Source: a virus. From it: 64,000 nucleotides of DNA. The stretch's first letter is position 1; every line of letters starts with the position of its first letter. Positions 27,747 to 37,009 of this stretch are shown here, in pieces. The notes under the pieces are model-generated. The model worked only from the letters and a program-made list of their open reading frames with translations, was not told the DNA's origin and searched no databases. The stretch is taken from positions 107,988 to 171,987 of the IMG/VR virus record IMGVR_UViG_3300005590_000001. One strand, given 5' to 3'. The translations under genes were made by a program, and so were the position numbers.

Positions 27747-28543
27747 ATAATGTTTTTCTCTTTTAAAATATTATGAATAGGTAATACCGTTTCACCTTCA
27801 GTAACCCAATCAACTTCTTCTACAACACTCCGTAGTAGCTTCTGTATTCTGATATATATCTCCGCGGTCCACAGAACGTCCACAAGCGCGTGATGAGCGT
27901 TAATGGAGTCAAACCCTAAATATTCTTTGATGACGTCTAGAGAGCGTCTGTGTGGTTCCTTCATGCTTTCAAATATCATAAAGCACATCTGAGCGATATC
28001 TACCGCCATCGCTGGATAAAATAACCAGTTTGGACCAAAACCCCAAGGCTCTTTATGTAACTTATAATGATCAATAATTTCAGATGATTTAGCTTTTTTG
28101 AGCGCTACTCGACTCATTGGTTTATTTTGTAATGAGCGTAATTTGTGCAGGTGTCCATTTTGTAATCGGTTTGCTATCTGCATATCAAACGGCAGATTGA
28201 AACCAGCTGCAATTGGGGCTTCCCACGCATTATCTTTTGGGGTATGAAACTTAACCCAATTAGTAAATGAATCCCATACATTCTTAGGGTTTGGAAAGGT
28301 TTTGATTTGATCAACTGTAAATTTGTTCTTTTCCAAAGCTTGTTTTTCAAGTGGTCTCAAATTGTATAAATCAACTTCGTCATCATGAACAATATTCATT
28401 GTGCCATAAAAAAGACCATTGTCACAAATTGACAATCGGCGACCGTCTAGCATTACTGCACCTAAACTAATTGGTTGAGTAAACTCCGGATCTCTACTAG
28501 TTGTTTCAAAATCAAAAATACAAATCTTATTGTAATTGATCAT
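27743..28543 (-). CDS. DnaQ-like 3'-5' exonuclease
   Basis: A 266-residue DEDDh exonuclease. Exo I is IFDFETTSRD (D11, E13); the middle region GFNLPFDMQIANR is Exo II-like; HHALVDVLWTAEI near residue 217 is Exo III with the His and Asp. It would proofread for the polymerase encoded by its neighbours, or trim ssDNA like exonuclease I, which its length resembles more. It sits between the two halves of the polymerase gene, within the same overlapping operon. Confidence 0.88.
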   Translation of the reverse strand: MINYNKICIFDFETTSRDPEFTQPISLGAVMLDGRRLSICDNGLFYGTMNIVHDDEVDLYNLRPLEKQALEKNKFTVDQIKTFPNPKNVWDSFTNWVKFHTPKDNAWEAPIAAGFNLPFDMQIANRLQNGHLHKLRSLQNKPMSRVALKKAKSSEIIDHYKLHKEPWGFGPNWLFYPAMAVDIAQMCFMIFESMKEPHRRSLDVIKEYLGFDSINAHHALVDVLWTAEIYIRIQKLLRSVVEEVDWVTEGETVLPIHNILKEKNII

Positions 28544-29036
28544 TTAATTTTTTCATTTCTAATTCAAATTGATCTAATTTTTTGGGAGAGCTACATAATA
28601 CGCTTGGGGCGTCAAATTCAAATTTTAACATAAAATTTTTCTTAACTTGTTTACCCAATCCGCCAACAATTTTAATACTTGTTAATGTAAAATCATTTTT
28701 GAATTTTCTAAAAGCATCATTAATTGCCAATACTTCTTTAGAAATCCAATAGCCGCTACAAATTCGTTTTTCACTTATTTTATTATTGTGCACACATTTA
28801 ATAAATGGTGTAAAATACCAATCATTAATACCTGCAGATCTTAAACGATCAGTTAAAATTTTATATTCTAATTCTGTGAGGAATTCCCTAGTTTGATCCA
28901 TTTGTTTAGTAATCTTAACATCGCATATAAAAAAGAATTTTGGTATTCCTTCCCACATAGGTGTCATTGGTCCGTAATCCATATTTTTATATAATGGACA
29001 CTTTGTGCAAACCATTATTTCATTCTTGATTCCCAT
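28527..29036 (-). CDS. Uracil-DNA glycosylase superfamily-like protein
   Basis: A 169-residue protein that begins with C10xxC13PL and a G.P..F.ICD strand, then has TPFIKCVHNNK followed by an RICSGYW segment. This is the layout of type 4/5 uracil-DNA glycosylases, where four cysteines (C10, C13 and the two later ones) hold a 4Fe-4S cluster. The active-site GE.P motif is not well conserved (FFICDVKITKQM), so catalysis is doubtful. It sits in the replication operon between the DnaQ-like gene and an unknown gene. A repair or DNA-binding role is plausible; confidence is moderate. Confidence 0.55.
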   Translation of the reverse strand: MGIKNEIMVCTKCPLYKNMDYGPMTPMWEGIPKFFFICDVKITKQMDQTREFLTELEYKILTDRLRSAGINDWYFTPFIKCVHNNKISEKRICSGYWISKEVLAINDAFRKFKNDFTLTSIKIVGGLGKQVKKNFMLKFEFDAPSVLCSSPKKLDQFELEMKKLNDQLQ

Positions 29037-29400
29037 TTTTTAACTCACAATTTTCATTTTCTAAAAACTCTATATAATTTTTTAAATTAAAGATTTCTGC
29101 TTCTAAATCATCTTGATGCATATCCTCAGCTTCTAATTCTTTATCATAAGCCTTAAATGCATATGCAAATCCAAAAATAAAATGTAATAAACTACTTTTA
29201 AGTAACTCTCCGTCTTTTAAATCTGGATTGGTAATGATCTCGTGTACACATTTACTATACAAAGAGTATAAAAATTTTTCTTTCTTTACAGAATGAATAA
29301 TGTTTAAAATTTTAGATTCATTCATATCTAAGATAGATTGAAGTTTTTCTACAGGAAAATCTTTCAGCAATAAATCTTTTGTTGCTTTGCTAATCTTCAT
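29020..29400 (-). CDS. Hypothetical helical protein
   Basis: A 126-residue, mostly helical protein, ending in an acidic coiled-coil-like stretch. It has no recognised motif. It overlaps both neighbours (17 bp downstream, 11 bp with the polymerase N-terminal gene) and so is part of the polymerase operon. A polymerase accessory role is possible from position only. Confidence 0.65.
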   Translation of the reverse strand: MKISKATKDLLLKDFPVEKLQSILDMNESKILNIIHSVKKEKFLYSLYSKCVHEIITNPDLKDGELLKSSLLHFIFGFAYAFKAYDKELEAEDMHQDDLEAEIFNLKNYIEFLENENCELKNGNQE

Positions 29401-31243
29401 AATTGGATTGTAATATATTATTAAGTTCCATTAAACAATCCAAATTCTTCAATGCTAAAATATCAAATTTTACTAAACTAACATCTTCGAAAGAATACAT
29501 GTCTAAGGCACAAATATTCTTATTTTTCTTTTGATCTCTAGTTATTGGAGCGTTGGATGTTATTGGAAGATCTGAGATGATAACAGCAGATGGGTGAGAA
29601 GAGGTTGATTTAATTGCACCTTCTAATTGAATTGCTAATTTAAAATACTTTGCCCATTCACCAACAAGTTTATTATTGCCGCTTTCATCAGTTTCAACCC
29701 TACAGTAATCATGGAGTAATTCCGGTTCTTCTTTAAGCGTGTAGAGTAATAGTGAGTCAGTTCCTTCTCGTTTTGAGAATTCTTCCAACTTGTCAGAAAT
29801 CTTATCTTTGGCCGGAATTAATTCCGAAACTTTATTCATTGTTGTGTGATCACATACTTGATATACGCGAAGGACATCCTTTAACGCACCTCGTCCTTGT
29901 AATTTACCAAAGGCGACTGCTTGAACAACATGCTCTTCTCCGTATTTTTCTGTAATATATCGAATTACATCATCGCGGCGAGATGTTGGAAAGTCTACAT
30001 CATAATCCGGTAATTGCCCAGCTTTAGCGCGGTCAACAGAATAGAATCTCTCAAAGAGTAAATTGTATTTAATCGGATCGAGAGAGGTAATTCCGAGAAA
30101 GAATCCGGTAAGACAGCCTCCTCCGGAACCACGAGCTGGCCCCACAAGCATTCCTTGATTAATTGCCCACTGTACATAGTCTTGGACGATGAGGAAATAT
30201 CCGGAAAGATTGGACGAACAGATAAGTTCGAGTTCTGTTTCCAAACGTTTCTTGTAAATTGGATCGTTATCATACTGTTCTTCGAGAACCTTGTAACATA
30301 TTTCTTTAAGTTTAGCATTGTCATCGTCGGAAAATTTCGGAATGGCTGGTTTGCTAGTGATGTCATAATCTTCTATCTTATCTACAATTTCTTGTGTTGT
30401 ATCAAGTAATTTTTGTGGATAACATTTATTAGCAACCTCATTAGTAATTAAACCATATTTCCCGGAAGTAAAGTATGGTATATCATCCAAATATTTTACT
30501 TGTGTATTCTGCTTAATTGCCACAAATGTTTTATGTGCTGGGGCATCAGACTTATCAATATAATGAGAATCGCCGGTACCAACTGATTGAAATCCATGTT
30601 GTTCTGCGAGTCTAAAAAGAGTTAAACCCAATGCTTGTTGAAGCATATCATCCTTATCAAATAGTTGGCATTCAACATAAAAGTCTTTGCCGAATACATT
30701 TTTATATCTAGAACATATCTCTATGAATTCTTCTTCGTAAGTTGGGAGAAGATATTGGTCTGCACATTCTAGTGTCTCGCACATAGAGACACCTTCATTA
30801 TTATAAAATATAATATTTGCTAAAGCTGTACCCAAATGACCACATATGACTATTAAACCCTCACTGTGATTAAATAATGCTTCTTCATCAATTCTGGGAT
30901 AATAATAAAAATTATTAGCGGCATACTCGGTTAATTTACACAGATTCTGGAATCCTGTTTTATTTTTTGCAAGTACCACTAAATGATCTAATTTACGATT
31001 CTCATTATTCTTTTCTTTTGCTGATTTTGAATCTTGGCAGATATAAAACTCAATACCATAAATTGGTTTTATACCTTCTTTTTCGCAAGCTTTACATAAG
31101 TCTACACAGTTAGACATATTGCCGTGATCAGTGAGAGCAACGGCAGTTTGACCATCTGCTTTTACAAATTTTACAATATCTTCAATCTTTGAGAAACTAT
31201 CCCATGAATATAATGAATGTACATGTAAATTTGTAAAGCTCAT
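29390..31243 (-). CDS. dnaE: DNA polymerase III alpha, N-terminal gene (PHP and palm)
   Basis: A 617-residue protein. The PHP domain opens with NLHVHSLYSWDS (His 7 and 9) and TDHGN at 38-42. GPARGSGGGCLTGFFLGIT and LLFERF lead into the palm, with PDYDVDF at 412-418 (catalytic D413 and D415), the FGKLQGRGALKDV segment, and a third acidic residue D594 in VKFDILALK. It stops about 24 residues after that motif, just where the fingers begin. The rest of the enzyme is encoded 2.1 kb downstream at 25295-27298. No intein motif lies at this end, so the break is a gene split and not a split intein. The protein must pair with the other gene product. Confidence 0.93.
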   Translation of the reverse strand: MSFTNLHVHSLYSWDSFSKIEDIVKFVKADGQTAVALTDHGNMSNCVDLCKACEKEGIKPIYGIEFYICQDSKSAKEKNNENRKLDHLVVLAKNKTGFQNLCKLTEYAANNFYYYPRIDEEALFNHSEGLIVICGHLGTALANIIFYNNEGVSMCETLECADQYLLPTYEEEFIEICSRYKNVFGKDFYVECQLFDKDDMLQQALGLTLFRLAEQHGFQSVGTGDSHYIDKSDAPAHKTFVAIKQNTQVKYLDDIPYFTSGKYGLITNEVANKCYPQKLLDTTQEIVDKIEDYDITSKPAIPKFSDDDNAKLKEICYKVLEEQYDNDPIYKKRLETELELICSSNLSGYFLIVQDYVQWAINQGMLVGPARGSGGGCLTGFFLGITSLDPIKYNLLFERFYSVDRAKAGQLPDYDVDFPTSRRDDVIRYITEKYGEEHVVQAVAFGKLQGRGALKDVLRVYQVCDHTTMNKVSELIPAKDKISDKLEEFSKREGTDSLLLYTLKEEPELLHDYCRVETDESGNNKLVGEWAKYFKLAIQLEGAIKSTSSHPSAVIISDLPITSNAPITRDQKKNKNICALDMYSFEDVSLVKFDILALKNLDCLMELNNILQSNYED

Positions 31244-31821
31244 AATATACCTGTAATTTGAAATAATGCTATGATAGCGGCAGAAGGATACTCCACATCC
31301 TTTATATAATAATGTAACTTATTAGTGACGGCTGGCATTAAGAAAAAAGAATCTTTTTTACCAGCTTTTTCAAATTTTACACCATGTTTTGGATAATCAT
31401 CTACCAATATGCCATCATTATCAACAACAATTGATTTACTGTGGGTAATAATTAAATTTTTACTCATATCTGGAAAATGATCATTTAACCATAATTGTTT
31501 ACCGGCTGAACAAATACCATTTGGTATAGGTGAAGTTAAGAAGAAAACATTTTCTTTACCATACTTTTCAATACTTAATTTAACACACTGTTCTGCCCAC
31601 GGTAGAAATGGAATAGTTCTCCAAAATTCTTGATCCAGCACTAACCAAAACTCATCATGAGTCATATTTACTAACTCATTTATTTCTCTATGTCCTAGAT
31701 TTTCAGGATTTAAATAAGGATTCTTAATTCCATGAAATTTACACGCCGCATCAGATGTATCTAGTAATGTTTCGTCAAGATCCCAAAAAATTCTTTTCTT
31801 TTCAATCTGTTTTATCATCAT
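31240..31821 (-). CDS. HAD-family phosphatase, 5'(3')-deoxyribonucleotidase-like
   Basis: I start at the double ATG (31821), which has AAGGA 6 nt upstream; a longer in-frame start at 31845 lacks this. The protein (193 residues) has the HAD nucleophile motif RIFWDLDETLLDT (D14, D16), a central FFLTSPIPNG motif II with Thr, and DNDGILVDDYPKH as motif IV. These are features of 5'(3')-deoxyribonucleotidases, which dephosphorylate dNMPs; a kinase/phosphatase end-repair role is also possible. It overlaps the upstream RecB-like gene by 20 bp. Confidence 0.8.
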   Translation of the reverse strand: MMIKQIEKKRIFWDLDETLLDTSDAACKFHGIKNPYLNPENLGHREINELVNMTHDEFWLVLDQEFWRTIPFLPWAEQCVKLSIEKYGKENVFFLTSPIPNGICSAGKQLWLNDHFPDMSKNLIITHSKSIVVDNDGILVDDYPKHGVKFEKAGKKDSFFLMPAVTNKLHYYIKDVEYPSAAIIALFQITGIL

Positions 31822-32827
31822 TTTTCCTTCCGCCACCTTCACCATAAGTATTGATTTTGGTTAAGTCAGCATATTGTTCAACCGTCTTTTTCATTCCATC
31901 TTCACTAATCTTTTTATGAAGAAAATCACACAATGATGCTCCATTAGTGAAACTTGTAGGTTTACTAAACGAACAACAATACTTGCATTTCCAACTCTTT
32001 TGTGATGGATCAAATCTTTTAGGCGGCTTGCGTACATTTTGCATAAGATTAAAATGTTTTCTAATATTATGTTCAGCTTCTTTCAGCATCTCTTTAGTGC
32101 CCATAACTGAAAAAATACCGCCAGCATTTATAAAAAACAAACTCATTATAAATTGTTTCTCAGGATAAAGTTGATTTAATGCATACAAATAGAATAGAAG
32201 TTGATGATCCTTTTTAAGATATTCAACTGTTTTTTCTTCATCTGTAGCGAAATCATTTCTTCGGCCTGTTTTAAAATCCAAGACTTCATATACATCGTCA
32301 CCGTGATCTATGATCGTATCAATCGTTCCACGAATTGCTAGGTGCCCAGTATGTTTTTCTCCGTCAATAGTTACAGAATATCTAGCCCACGGTTCTTTAA
32401 TTTCAAAATCAAAGAATTTTTCAGTCTCTATAATATTCAGAGTTGCCGGATCATGTTCTGGATAATCTATCAAAGACTTAGTTAACCATTGATCAATTTC
32501 TTTCTCACTAATTTTTTTGTCAAAATCAATATGAGTTTCTACACCTTTATAGTATTCAATAACTTTTGGCAGTGTCTTTTTATAATCTTTAGCCCAATCA
32601 ACTTTGACGATACCAAAATTATCATCTTCAATTTCAGATTCATTAATTCTTTCGGCCATACCAGCCAAAGCTCTTAACTCAGCACACTTATGGAAGATAG
32701 TACCTTTGGTAGCTGCTGCTCCAGCCTTATTTGAGAACCCAAAAACATATTGTAAATAGTATTGGTGTTCGCAGAATTTATACGTTCCGATTGCAGAGCT
32801 TCTAAGATACGGTACTAGCATGATCAA
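31802..32827 (-). CDS. RecB/Cas4-like PD-(D/E)XK nuclease
   Basis: A 341-residue protein with the Cas4/RecB nuclease layout. SAIGTYKFCEHQYYLQYV carries C19, then GTIFH, GTIDTII (D170), and VLDFKTGRR (D184, K186), and a C-terminal cluster CKYCC...C that with C19 could hold a 4Fe-4S cluster. It cuts ssDNA or processes DNA ends in recombination. It lies between the HAD phosphatase and dNMP kinase genes in the same operon and overlaps both. Confidence 0.87.
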   Translation of the reverse strand: MIMLVPYLRSSAIGTYKFCEHQYYLQYVFGFSNKAGAAATKGTIFHKCAELRALAGMAERINESEIEDDNFGIVKVDWAKDYKKTLPKVIEYYKGVETHIDFDKKISEKEIDQWLTKSLIDYPEHDPATLNIIETEKFFDFEIKEPWARYSVTIDGEKHTGHLAIRGTIDTIIDHGDDVYEVLDFKTGRRNDFATDEEKTVEYLKKDHQLLFYLYALNQLYPEKQFIMSLFFINAGGIFSVMGTKEMLKEAEHNIRKHFNLMQNVRKPPKRFDPSQKSWKCKYCCSFSKPTSFTNGASLCDFLHKKISEDGMKKTVEQYADLTKINTYGEGGGRKNDDKTD

Positions 32828-33623
32828 TTTTTACCTTTTTATTTTCTAAAAAGTTATTATCAACCAAATATTTAATAACTAATTCATTTTTTTCAATCAT
32901 ATTTAAATCATCTGGTACGATTAAATCGTAACGATCATTATCAATATTTTTTAATCCATTTTCTGATTTGGCTGAAGACTTCAGAACATTGCGTGAGTGT
33001 TTGATTAAACATACATTGTCAGGATCTGCCAACTTGCGCTTTTCGCAAAATTCAAATTCATTTAAGAATCTTCCATCTGGAAGAATAGCAACTTCTGGTT
33101 GCCACTTTTCCAAGGTTTTAAAAGCACCTTTAATATGTACATCTGGATCAATGACACGTAAAACATCTGTACCAAAAACTTCTAAGAGCTGGCGATAAGT
33201 CATTGGATCATTAACTTTGTGTTTGCCTTTGTAATAGCTAGTATCTACTAGCTTATTCATCATTTTCCAAGTAATTTCAGACGGCGAATTCTTATCATCG
33301 TCTGAACCATATAATTTTTCTAATGGAACACCAAACATTAATGATACAACATGTTTTAACTTATCTGCATAACTTGCATGCATAACATATTTGTAAACAT
33401 TATGTGCATAAAATGTTCTAATATTTTCTTCTTGGGTGTCAATATCAAATTTAAATCCCGTGCCGTCTGCATATTCTACAAACATCTCACCTTGATCATT
33501 AAATTTAACAACTGGCACAACTTCTTTTTGCACAGCAATATAACCATAAATTGCAGTTGCCGTTGTCGTTTTTCCAGATTGCTTAGTTCCAAATAAACAA
33601 ATTTCTTTCATATCTTTTTCCAT
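32802..33623 (-). CDS. Deoxynucleoside monophosphate kinase
   Basis: A 273-residue P-loop kinase. GTKQSGKTT at 12-20 is the Walker A, and the middle ILPDGRFLNEFEF motif resembles the DxR substrate motif of phage dNMP kinases such as T4 gp1. It would phosphorylate dNMPs for the reductase/polymerase supply chain. Two starts compete: ATG at 33623 and ATG at 33611, the latter preceded by GGAAAAAG. I keep the longer. It overlaps the primase gene by 16 bp. Confidence 0.82.
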   Translation of the reverse strand: MEKDMKEICLFGTKQSGKTTTATAIYGYIAVQKEVVPVVKFNDQGEMFVEYADGTGFKFDIDTQEENIRTFYAHNVYKYVMHASYADKLKHVVSLMFGVPLEKLYGSDDDKNSPSEITWKMMNKLVDTSYYKGKHKVNDPMTYRQLLEVFGTDVLRVIDPDVHIKGAFKTLEKWQPEVAILPDGRFLNEFEFCEKRKLADPDNVCLIKHSRNVLKSSAKSENGLKNIDNDRYDLIVPDDLNMIEKNELVIKYLVDNNFLENKKVKIDHASTVS

Positions 33624-34594
33624 GTTGGTAAAATACTTAATTCTATTTCTTTATCAGTCATGCTATCAATATCTTTTTTAGATAGTTTTGGTGCAAAGAT
33701 ACCGAAGTCATTCATGTAATTTTTAATAAACTTTTGTTTGAATTTCTTACCCGCGTCATCATTATCATATGCCAATAAGATTTTCTGAATACCAAGACTT
33801 TTCAGTAATTGCATTCGTTCTCTACTGAAGTCTCCTCCTAAACATGCCACAGCTGGCATTCCTAGTTGATCTAATCTCCAAACACAAGATACCCCCTCAA
33901 CTAATATAACCTTATTTCTTTCACCAATGCGATGAATATTGTATAAAGTTTTTGCTTTTTGAGAATCTTTTTGCATAATCCATTTCGGACCGAAATCTAT
34001 ACATGGCTTATTTGGATTATGATACTGTGAGCACTTTTGACATTCGGAGAAATGTGAGCGAGCTACATAACCCATATACTTACCAGAAATATCATGAAAT
34101 GGCACTACCGCTCTGTCTTCGGCTGGAAAGTGAAAACAATCTCCAACTTCAAACTTTTCCAACGTAATAGCTGGAAAATTACGGGTGATGGAATAATAGT
34201 CTGATGGAATTTTTAATCCCGGCAAAGGTTCACAGTAGTGAATCTCATTAGAGGTCTTTTCGATTTCTTGCCGTATATTACTGCGGTCTATTGATGTTCC
34301 TTCTTTGATAAATTTTAAGACTTGGCTGTCTGTAAAAGTTTTATCGTAGTGAGTTTCCAACGTTCCCTTGACTAAGCCAAATACTGATCTTTCATACTTT
34401 TCAGAACAATTATCACTCCAACAGGACCAAATACCGTTTGGCATTTTGATTGAAGACTTATTGATCGACTGTGATCCGTGAATAGGACACTTTAATTTAA
34501 TATTATCTCCAAACACCTTGTATTCAATATTTAATTTATCCAATAATGAATAAACTCTTTCAGTTGCTAAAATATTAAATTTCGAGATCTTCAT
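33608..34594 (-). CDS. DNA primase (TOPRIM, DnaG-like)
   Basis: I take the ATG at 34594 (328 residues), 20 bp inside the helicase gene; a start at 34669 would add 25 unlikely Lys-rich residues. The N-terminus holds a zinc-binding motif (CPIHG, then WSCWSDNC). The TOPRIM domain has VILVEGVSCVWRL (catalytic Glu), and LAYDNDDAGKKF (metal-binding Asp). A small cysteine pair ECQKC lies in the middle. It makes RNA primers at the fork and is encoded next to its DnaB-type partner, the usual phage pairing. Confidence 0.9.
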   Translation of the reverse strand: MKISKFNILATERVYSLLDKLNIEYKVFGDNIKLKCPIHGSQSINKSSIKMPNGIWSCWSDNCSEKYERSVFGLVKGTLETHYDKTFTDSQVLKFIKEGTSIDRSNIRQEIEKTSNEIHYCEPLPGLKIPSDYYSITRNFPAITLEKFEVGDCFHFPAEDRAVVPFHDISGKYMGYVARSHFSECQKCSQYHNPNKPCIDFGPKWIMQKDSQKAKTLYNIHRIGERNKVILVEGVSCVWRLDQLGMPAVACLGGDFSRERMQLLKSLGIQKILLAYDNDDAGKKFKQKFIKNYMNDFGIFAPKLSKKDIDSMTDKEIELSILPTWKKI

Positions 34595-36005
34595 CTTTGT
34601 CTTTATTTTGATCTTTCTGTTCAGATGGATCCTTTTTACCGTGTAAACCAACTTCAATAATTGAAGCAAGTTCTTTTCTCATATTTAATGAGATGTATTC
34701 TCCAAGTTCGTGCTCCCCACCGTACCGACTTTTCAGTGTAATCAATTTACGATTACCATTTGGAAATCCATCGTTAGTTCTTTCTTCTAACGTTTTGTGT
34801 TTAAAAATACTAAATGAATTTGCTAACCAAAGTAATCTATCTGATTGAGAAATGACAGCTGTAGATTCTTTATCAATACCGTCACGATTTAGCTGTACAA
34901 AACTTAAGCATGGAATATCATAGCGTTTAGCGAAATCTGTCATCTTGGAAATTTGAAATCCTAAGGCTTGAAATTCGGCCATATCGCCAGCATCATCCAT
35001 ACTCATCAGCTTAAAATAATCATAGACGATAGCACATTGATTAGCTTTCCCGTCAGCTTTAATACCCACCTCTTTATAAATCCATCTACGAATGATTGAT
35101 AAGATTTCGTCAAATGGCATACCAGCTACAGACTTATGATAAATTGGTCGTTTTTCTAACGCATCTACCGAATTATAAACTTTTTGTTTATGTAAAGGAA
35201 TGTTGCCAAATTTACCATTTTCTACTGAATTAATTTCAACTTCGGCAAGATTAGCAATGAATCTTGGTAACACTTCCTTGTATTGCATTTCAGTGTCCAA
35301 GATCAGGACTGGAAAATCAATACTTGATATGAACAACGATGCTATTTGTCCGATAAAAGATTTACCAACGCCAGATCTAGCACCTATTAAATGTACGCCT
35401 GTACGTAATCCACCGCCAATAGACTTGTCAAATTCTGACCATCCTGTTGGGATACCAACAAGATCAGTTGGATTAGCTTCCCAATCCTCAACAATACTTT
35501 TGGCATCTTGACCAATTTTAATTGGATTCTCATCACCATTACTATATTTTTTAATAAGATCGAAAATTGCTGATTCAGAAACTGAAAAGATTTTATCAAT
35601 TGTTTCTGATCCCGAACATTCTGCTAATTCTTGAATACATTTCTTATGTAAAATTTGACTTTCTTGAATTAGTTTAATATTACGTAAGCGTTGTGCTAAT
35701 TGACGAACTGAAGATGGGTCTGGATCTACTTTAAAAATCTGTTCAATTTTAGTAATGTCTTTTGACTCAATGCCCATTTGCATTGCTTCAGATAAAACAG
35801 ATGAGACTTTAAAAGCATTATTATTATGAAAGATTTTTTCGAATGTTGCAAAAACAATCTTATTTAAAAATCCATCAAAATGAGCTTCGTTGATTAAATC
35901 AACACAATCTACAAAACTGTCTTTTCCGCCAGCCAAAATAGAAGACAATAAAAAGTTTTCATCTAGCGTCTTGACATTGTTCACAGACACAATGATATCC
36001 TCCAT
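34575..36005 (-). CDS. Replicative DNA helicase (DnaB-like)
   Basis: A 476-residue helicase. The N-terminal domain (1-170) is helical like the DnaB primase-binding part. GARSGVGKS near residue 207 is the Walker A, LILDTEM with its Asp/Glu is the H1a-like motif, and a VYDYFKLM strand is Walker B. FVQLNRDG is motif H3 and SDRLLWLAN plus K.R.GG gives motif H4 with the finger Arg/Lys. It unwinds DNA in the 5'-3' direction as a hexamer. Acidic Lys-rich residues follow at the C-terminus. It overlaps the primase and the upstream zinc-ribbon gene. Confidence 0.92.
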   Translation of the reverse strand: MEDIIVSVNNVKTLDENFLLSSILAGGKDSFVDCVDLINEAHFDGFLNKIVFATFEKIFHNNNAFKVSSVLSEAMQMGIESKDITKIEQIFKVDPDPSSVRQLAQRLRNIKLIQESQILHKKCIQELAECSGSETIDKIFSVSESAIFDLIKKYSNGDENPIKIGQDAKSIVEDWEANPTDLVGIPTGWSEFDKSIGGGLRTGVHLIGARSGVGKSFIGQIASLFISSIDFPVLILDTEMQYKEVLPRFIANLAEVEINSVENGKFGNIPLHKQKVYNSVDALEKRPIYHKSVAGMPFDEILSIIRRWIYKEVGIKADGKANQCAIVYDYFKLMSMDDAGDMAEFQALGFQISKMTDFAKRYDIPCLSFVQLNRDGIDKESTAVISQSDRLLWLANSFSIFKHKTLEERTNDGFPNGNRKLITLKSRYGGEHELGEYISLNMRKELASIIEVGLHGKKDPSEQKDQNKDKDEDLEI

Positions 36006-36525
36006 TTGGTGATTTTATCACAAAGTCTCTTTTCATTTCAACCATTTGATGACATTTCTTACACTCAGCTTTAATAAGTTTTACCGGTGGTCTATATTGT
36101 TTATCTATTTTCTTTTCATCTCCAAATTCTAAATGAGGCAACTTAGTTGGCCTTAAGTGTTTGAGGTTTTCAGGAATTTCTGCATCTGGATTTGTAATAA
36201 AAATATAAGATTCTTCAGAATCTGTTTCTAAATCCTCAACAACATCATTTAATTCATTGGTAATTTGCTCTTCAGCATCATTAGTTTCATTACCGAAAAA
36301 AGTAATTAAATCACGTAATTCTTCGATAGTATATTCTTTAATTGGTTGTAAAGATTTTGACATTTTAGTTGTCAAATATTTATAAAGTTCTCTCTTATTT
36401 GCTGTTTTGGGATTGAATAAATCTGGAACTTCTAAGTTTTTACCAGTAATTTTATTGTAAGCCTTAACTACTATATCCCAATTACCTTCTAAAATTCCTT
36501 TTTCAATATCTTTTAATAATTTCAT
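35959..36525 (-). CDS. Hypothetical acidic protein with C-terminal zinc ribbon
   Basis: A 188-residue protein. The N-terminal 60 residues are helical, then comes a very acidic stretch (80-115), and residues 154-185 form a zinc ribbon with CKKC and CEQC pairs. It overlaps the start of the helicase gene by 47 bp, the longest overlap here, suggesting strict coupling. A helicase-loading or primase-associated role is possible from position but has no sequence support. Confidence 0.7.
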   Translation of the reverse strand: MKLLKDIEKGILEGNWDIVVKAYNKITGKNLEVPDLFNPKTANKRELYKYLTTKMSKSLQPIKEYTIEELRDLITFFGNETNDAEEQITNELNDVVEDLETDSEESYIFITNPDAEIPENLKHLRPTKLPHLEFGDEKKIDKQYRPPVKLIKAECKKCHQMVEMKRDFVIKSPNGGYHCVCEQCQDAR

Positions 36526-36529
36526 ACTT

Positions 36530-37009
36530 TTACTTTGAAAATGATAGACCGTGTAATGTGACCGCCATTTTTTGCAGTCCTTCTAACATACCAAACAATT
36601 TACTTACGTACTGATTCAAACTAATTACTTGATTATTTAATTCATCAATATGCTGATGCTCATTACATGCGTTTGCCGTAATAATTTCTTTCGGTAAAAA
36701 TTCTTTTTCCGATGTATAACTCTTCCACACCTTAGATAATTCTTTATCCAGTTCGCTTTTTGCTAGAGCTTGTGCAGTCCTAAATTCCGCTAATTTAGCG
36801 GAGAGATGAACACAATATTGATAGATAAAATACTGAGCTTCGGCACATTCGGCTTTATTTAATCTTTTTAAATCGGCTAAAGTAAGATTGATATAATCGT
36901 TATATTCTATTTCATTTTCGGCATGTACTTCTTTGATTTTAGCCTGATCAAAAAGGGCCGTTTCTGTGTTATTAATTTTTTCTAAATAAGGATTCTGTGA
37001 TAATTTCAT
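36530..37009 (-). CDS. Hypothetical helical protein
   Basis: A 159-residue protein, almost entirely helical with heptad-like spacing in the C-terminal half (ELNNQVISLNQYVSKL). No catalytic motif is visible. It lies in the replication operon between the zinc-ribbon protein and a nuclease-like gene, overlapping the latter by 38 bp. Function unknown. Confidence 0.65.
   Translation of the reverse strand: MKLSQNPYLEKINNTETALFDQAKIKEVHAENEIEYNDYINLTLADLKRLNKAECAEAQYFIYQYCVHLSAKLAEFRTAQALAKSELDKELSKVWKSYTSEKEFLPKEIITANACNEHQHIDELNNQVISLNQYVSKLFGMLEGLQKMAVTLHGLSFSK

Noticed and set aside
25295-31243. Idea that the two DNA polymerase genes are joined by a split intein
   Set aside because: Neither the end of the N-gene nor the start of the C-gene carries block A/B or F/G motifs; the only intein is internal to the C-gene.
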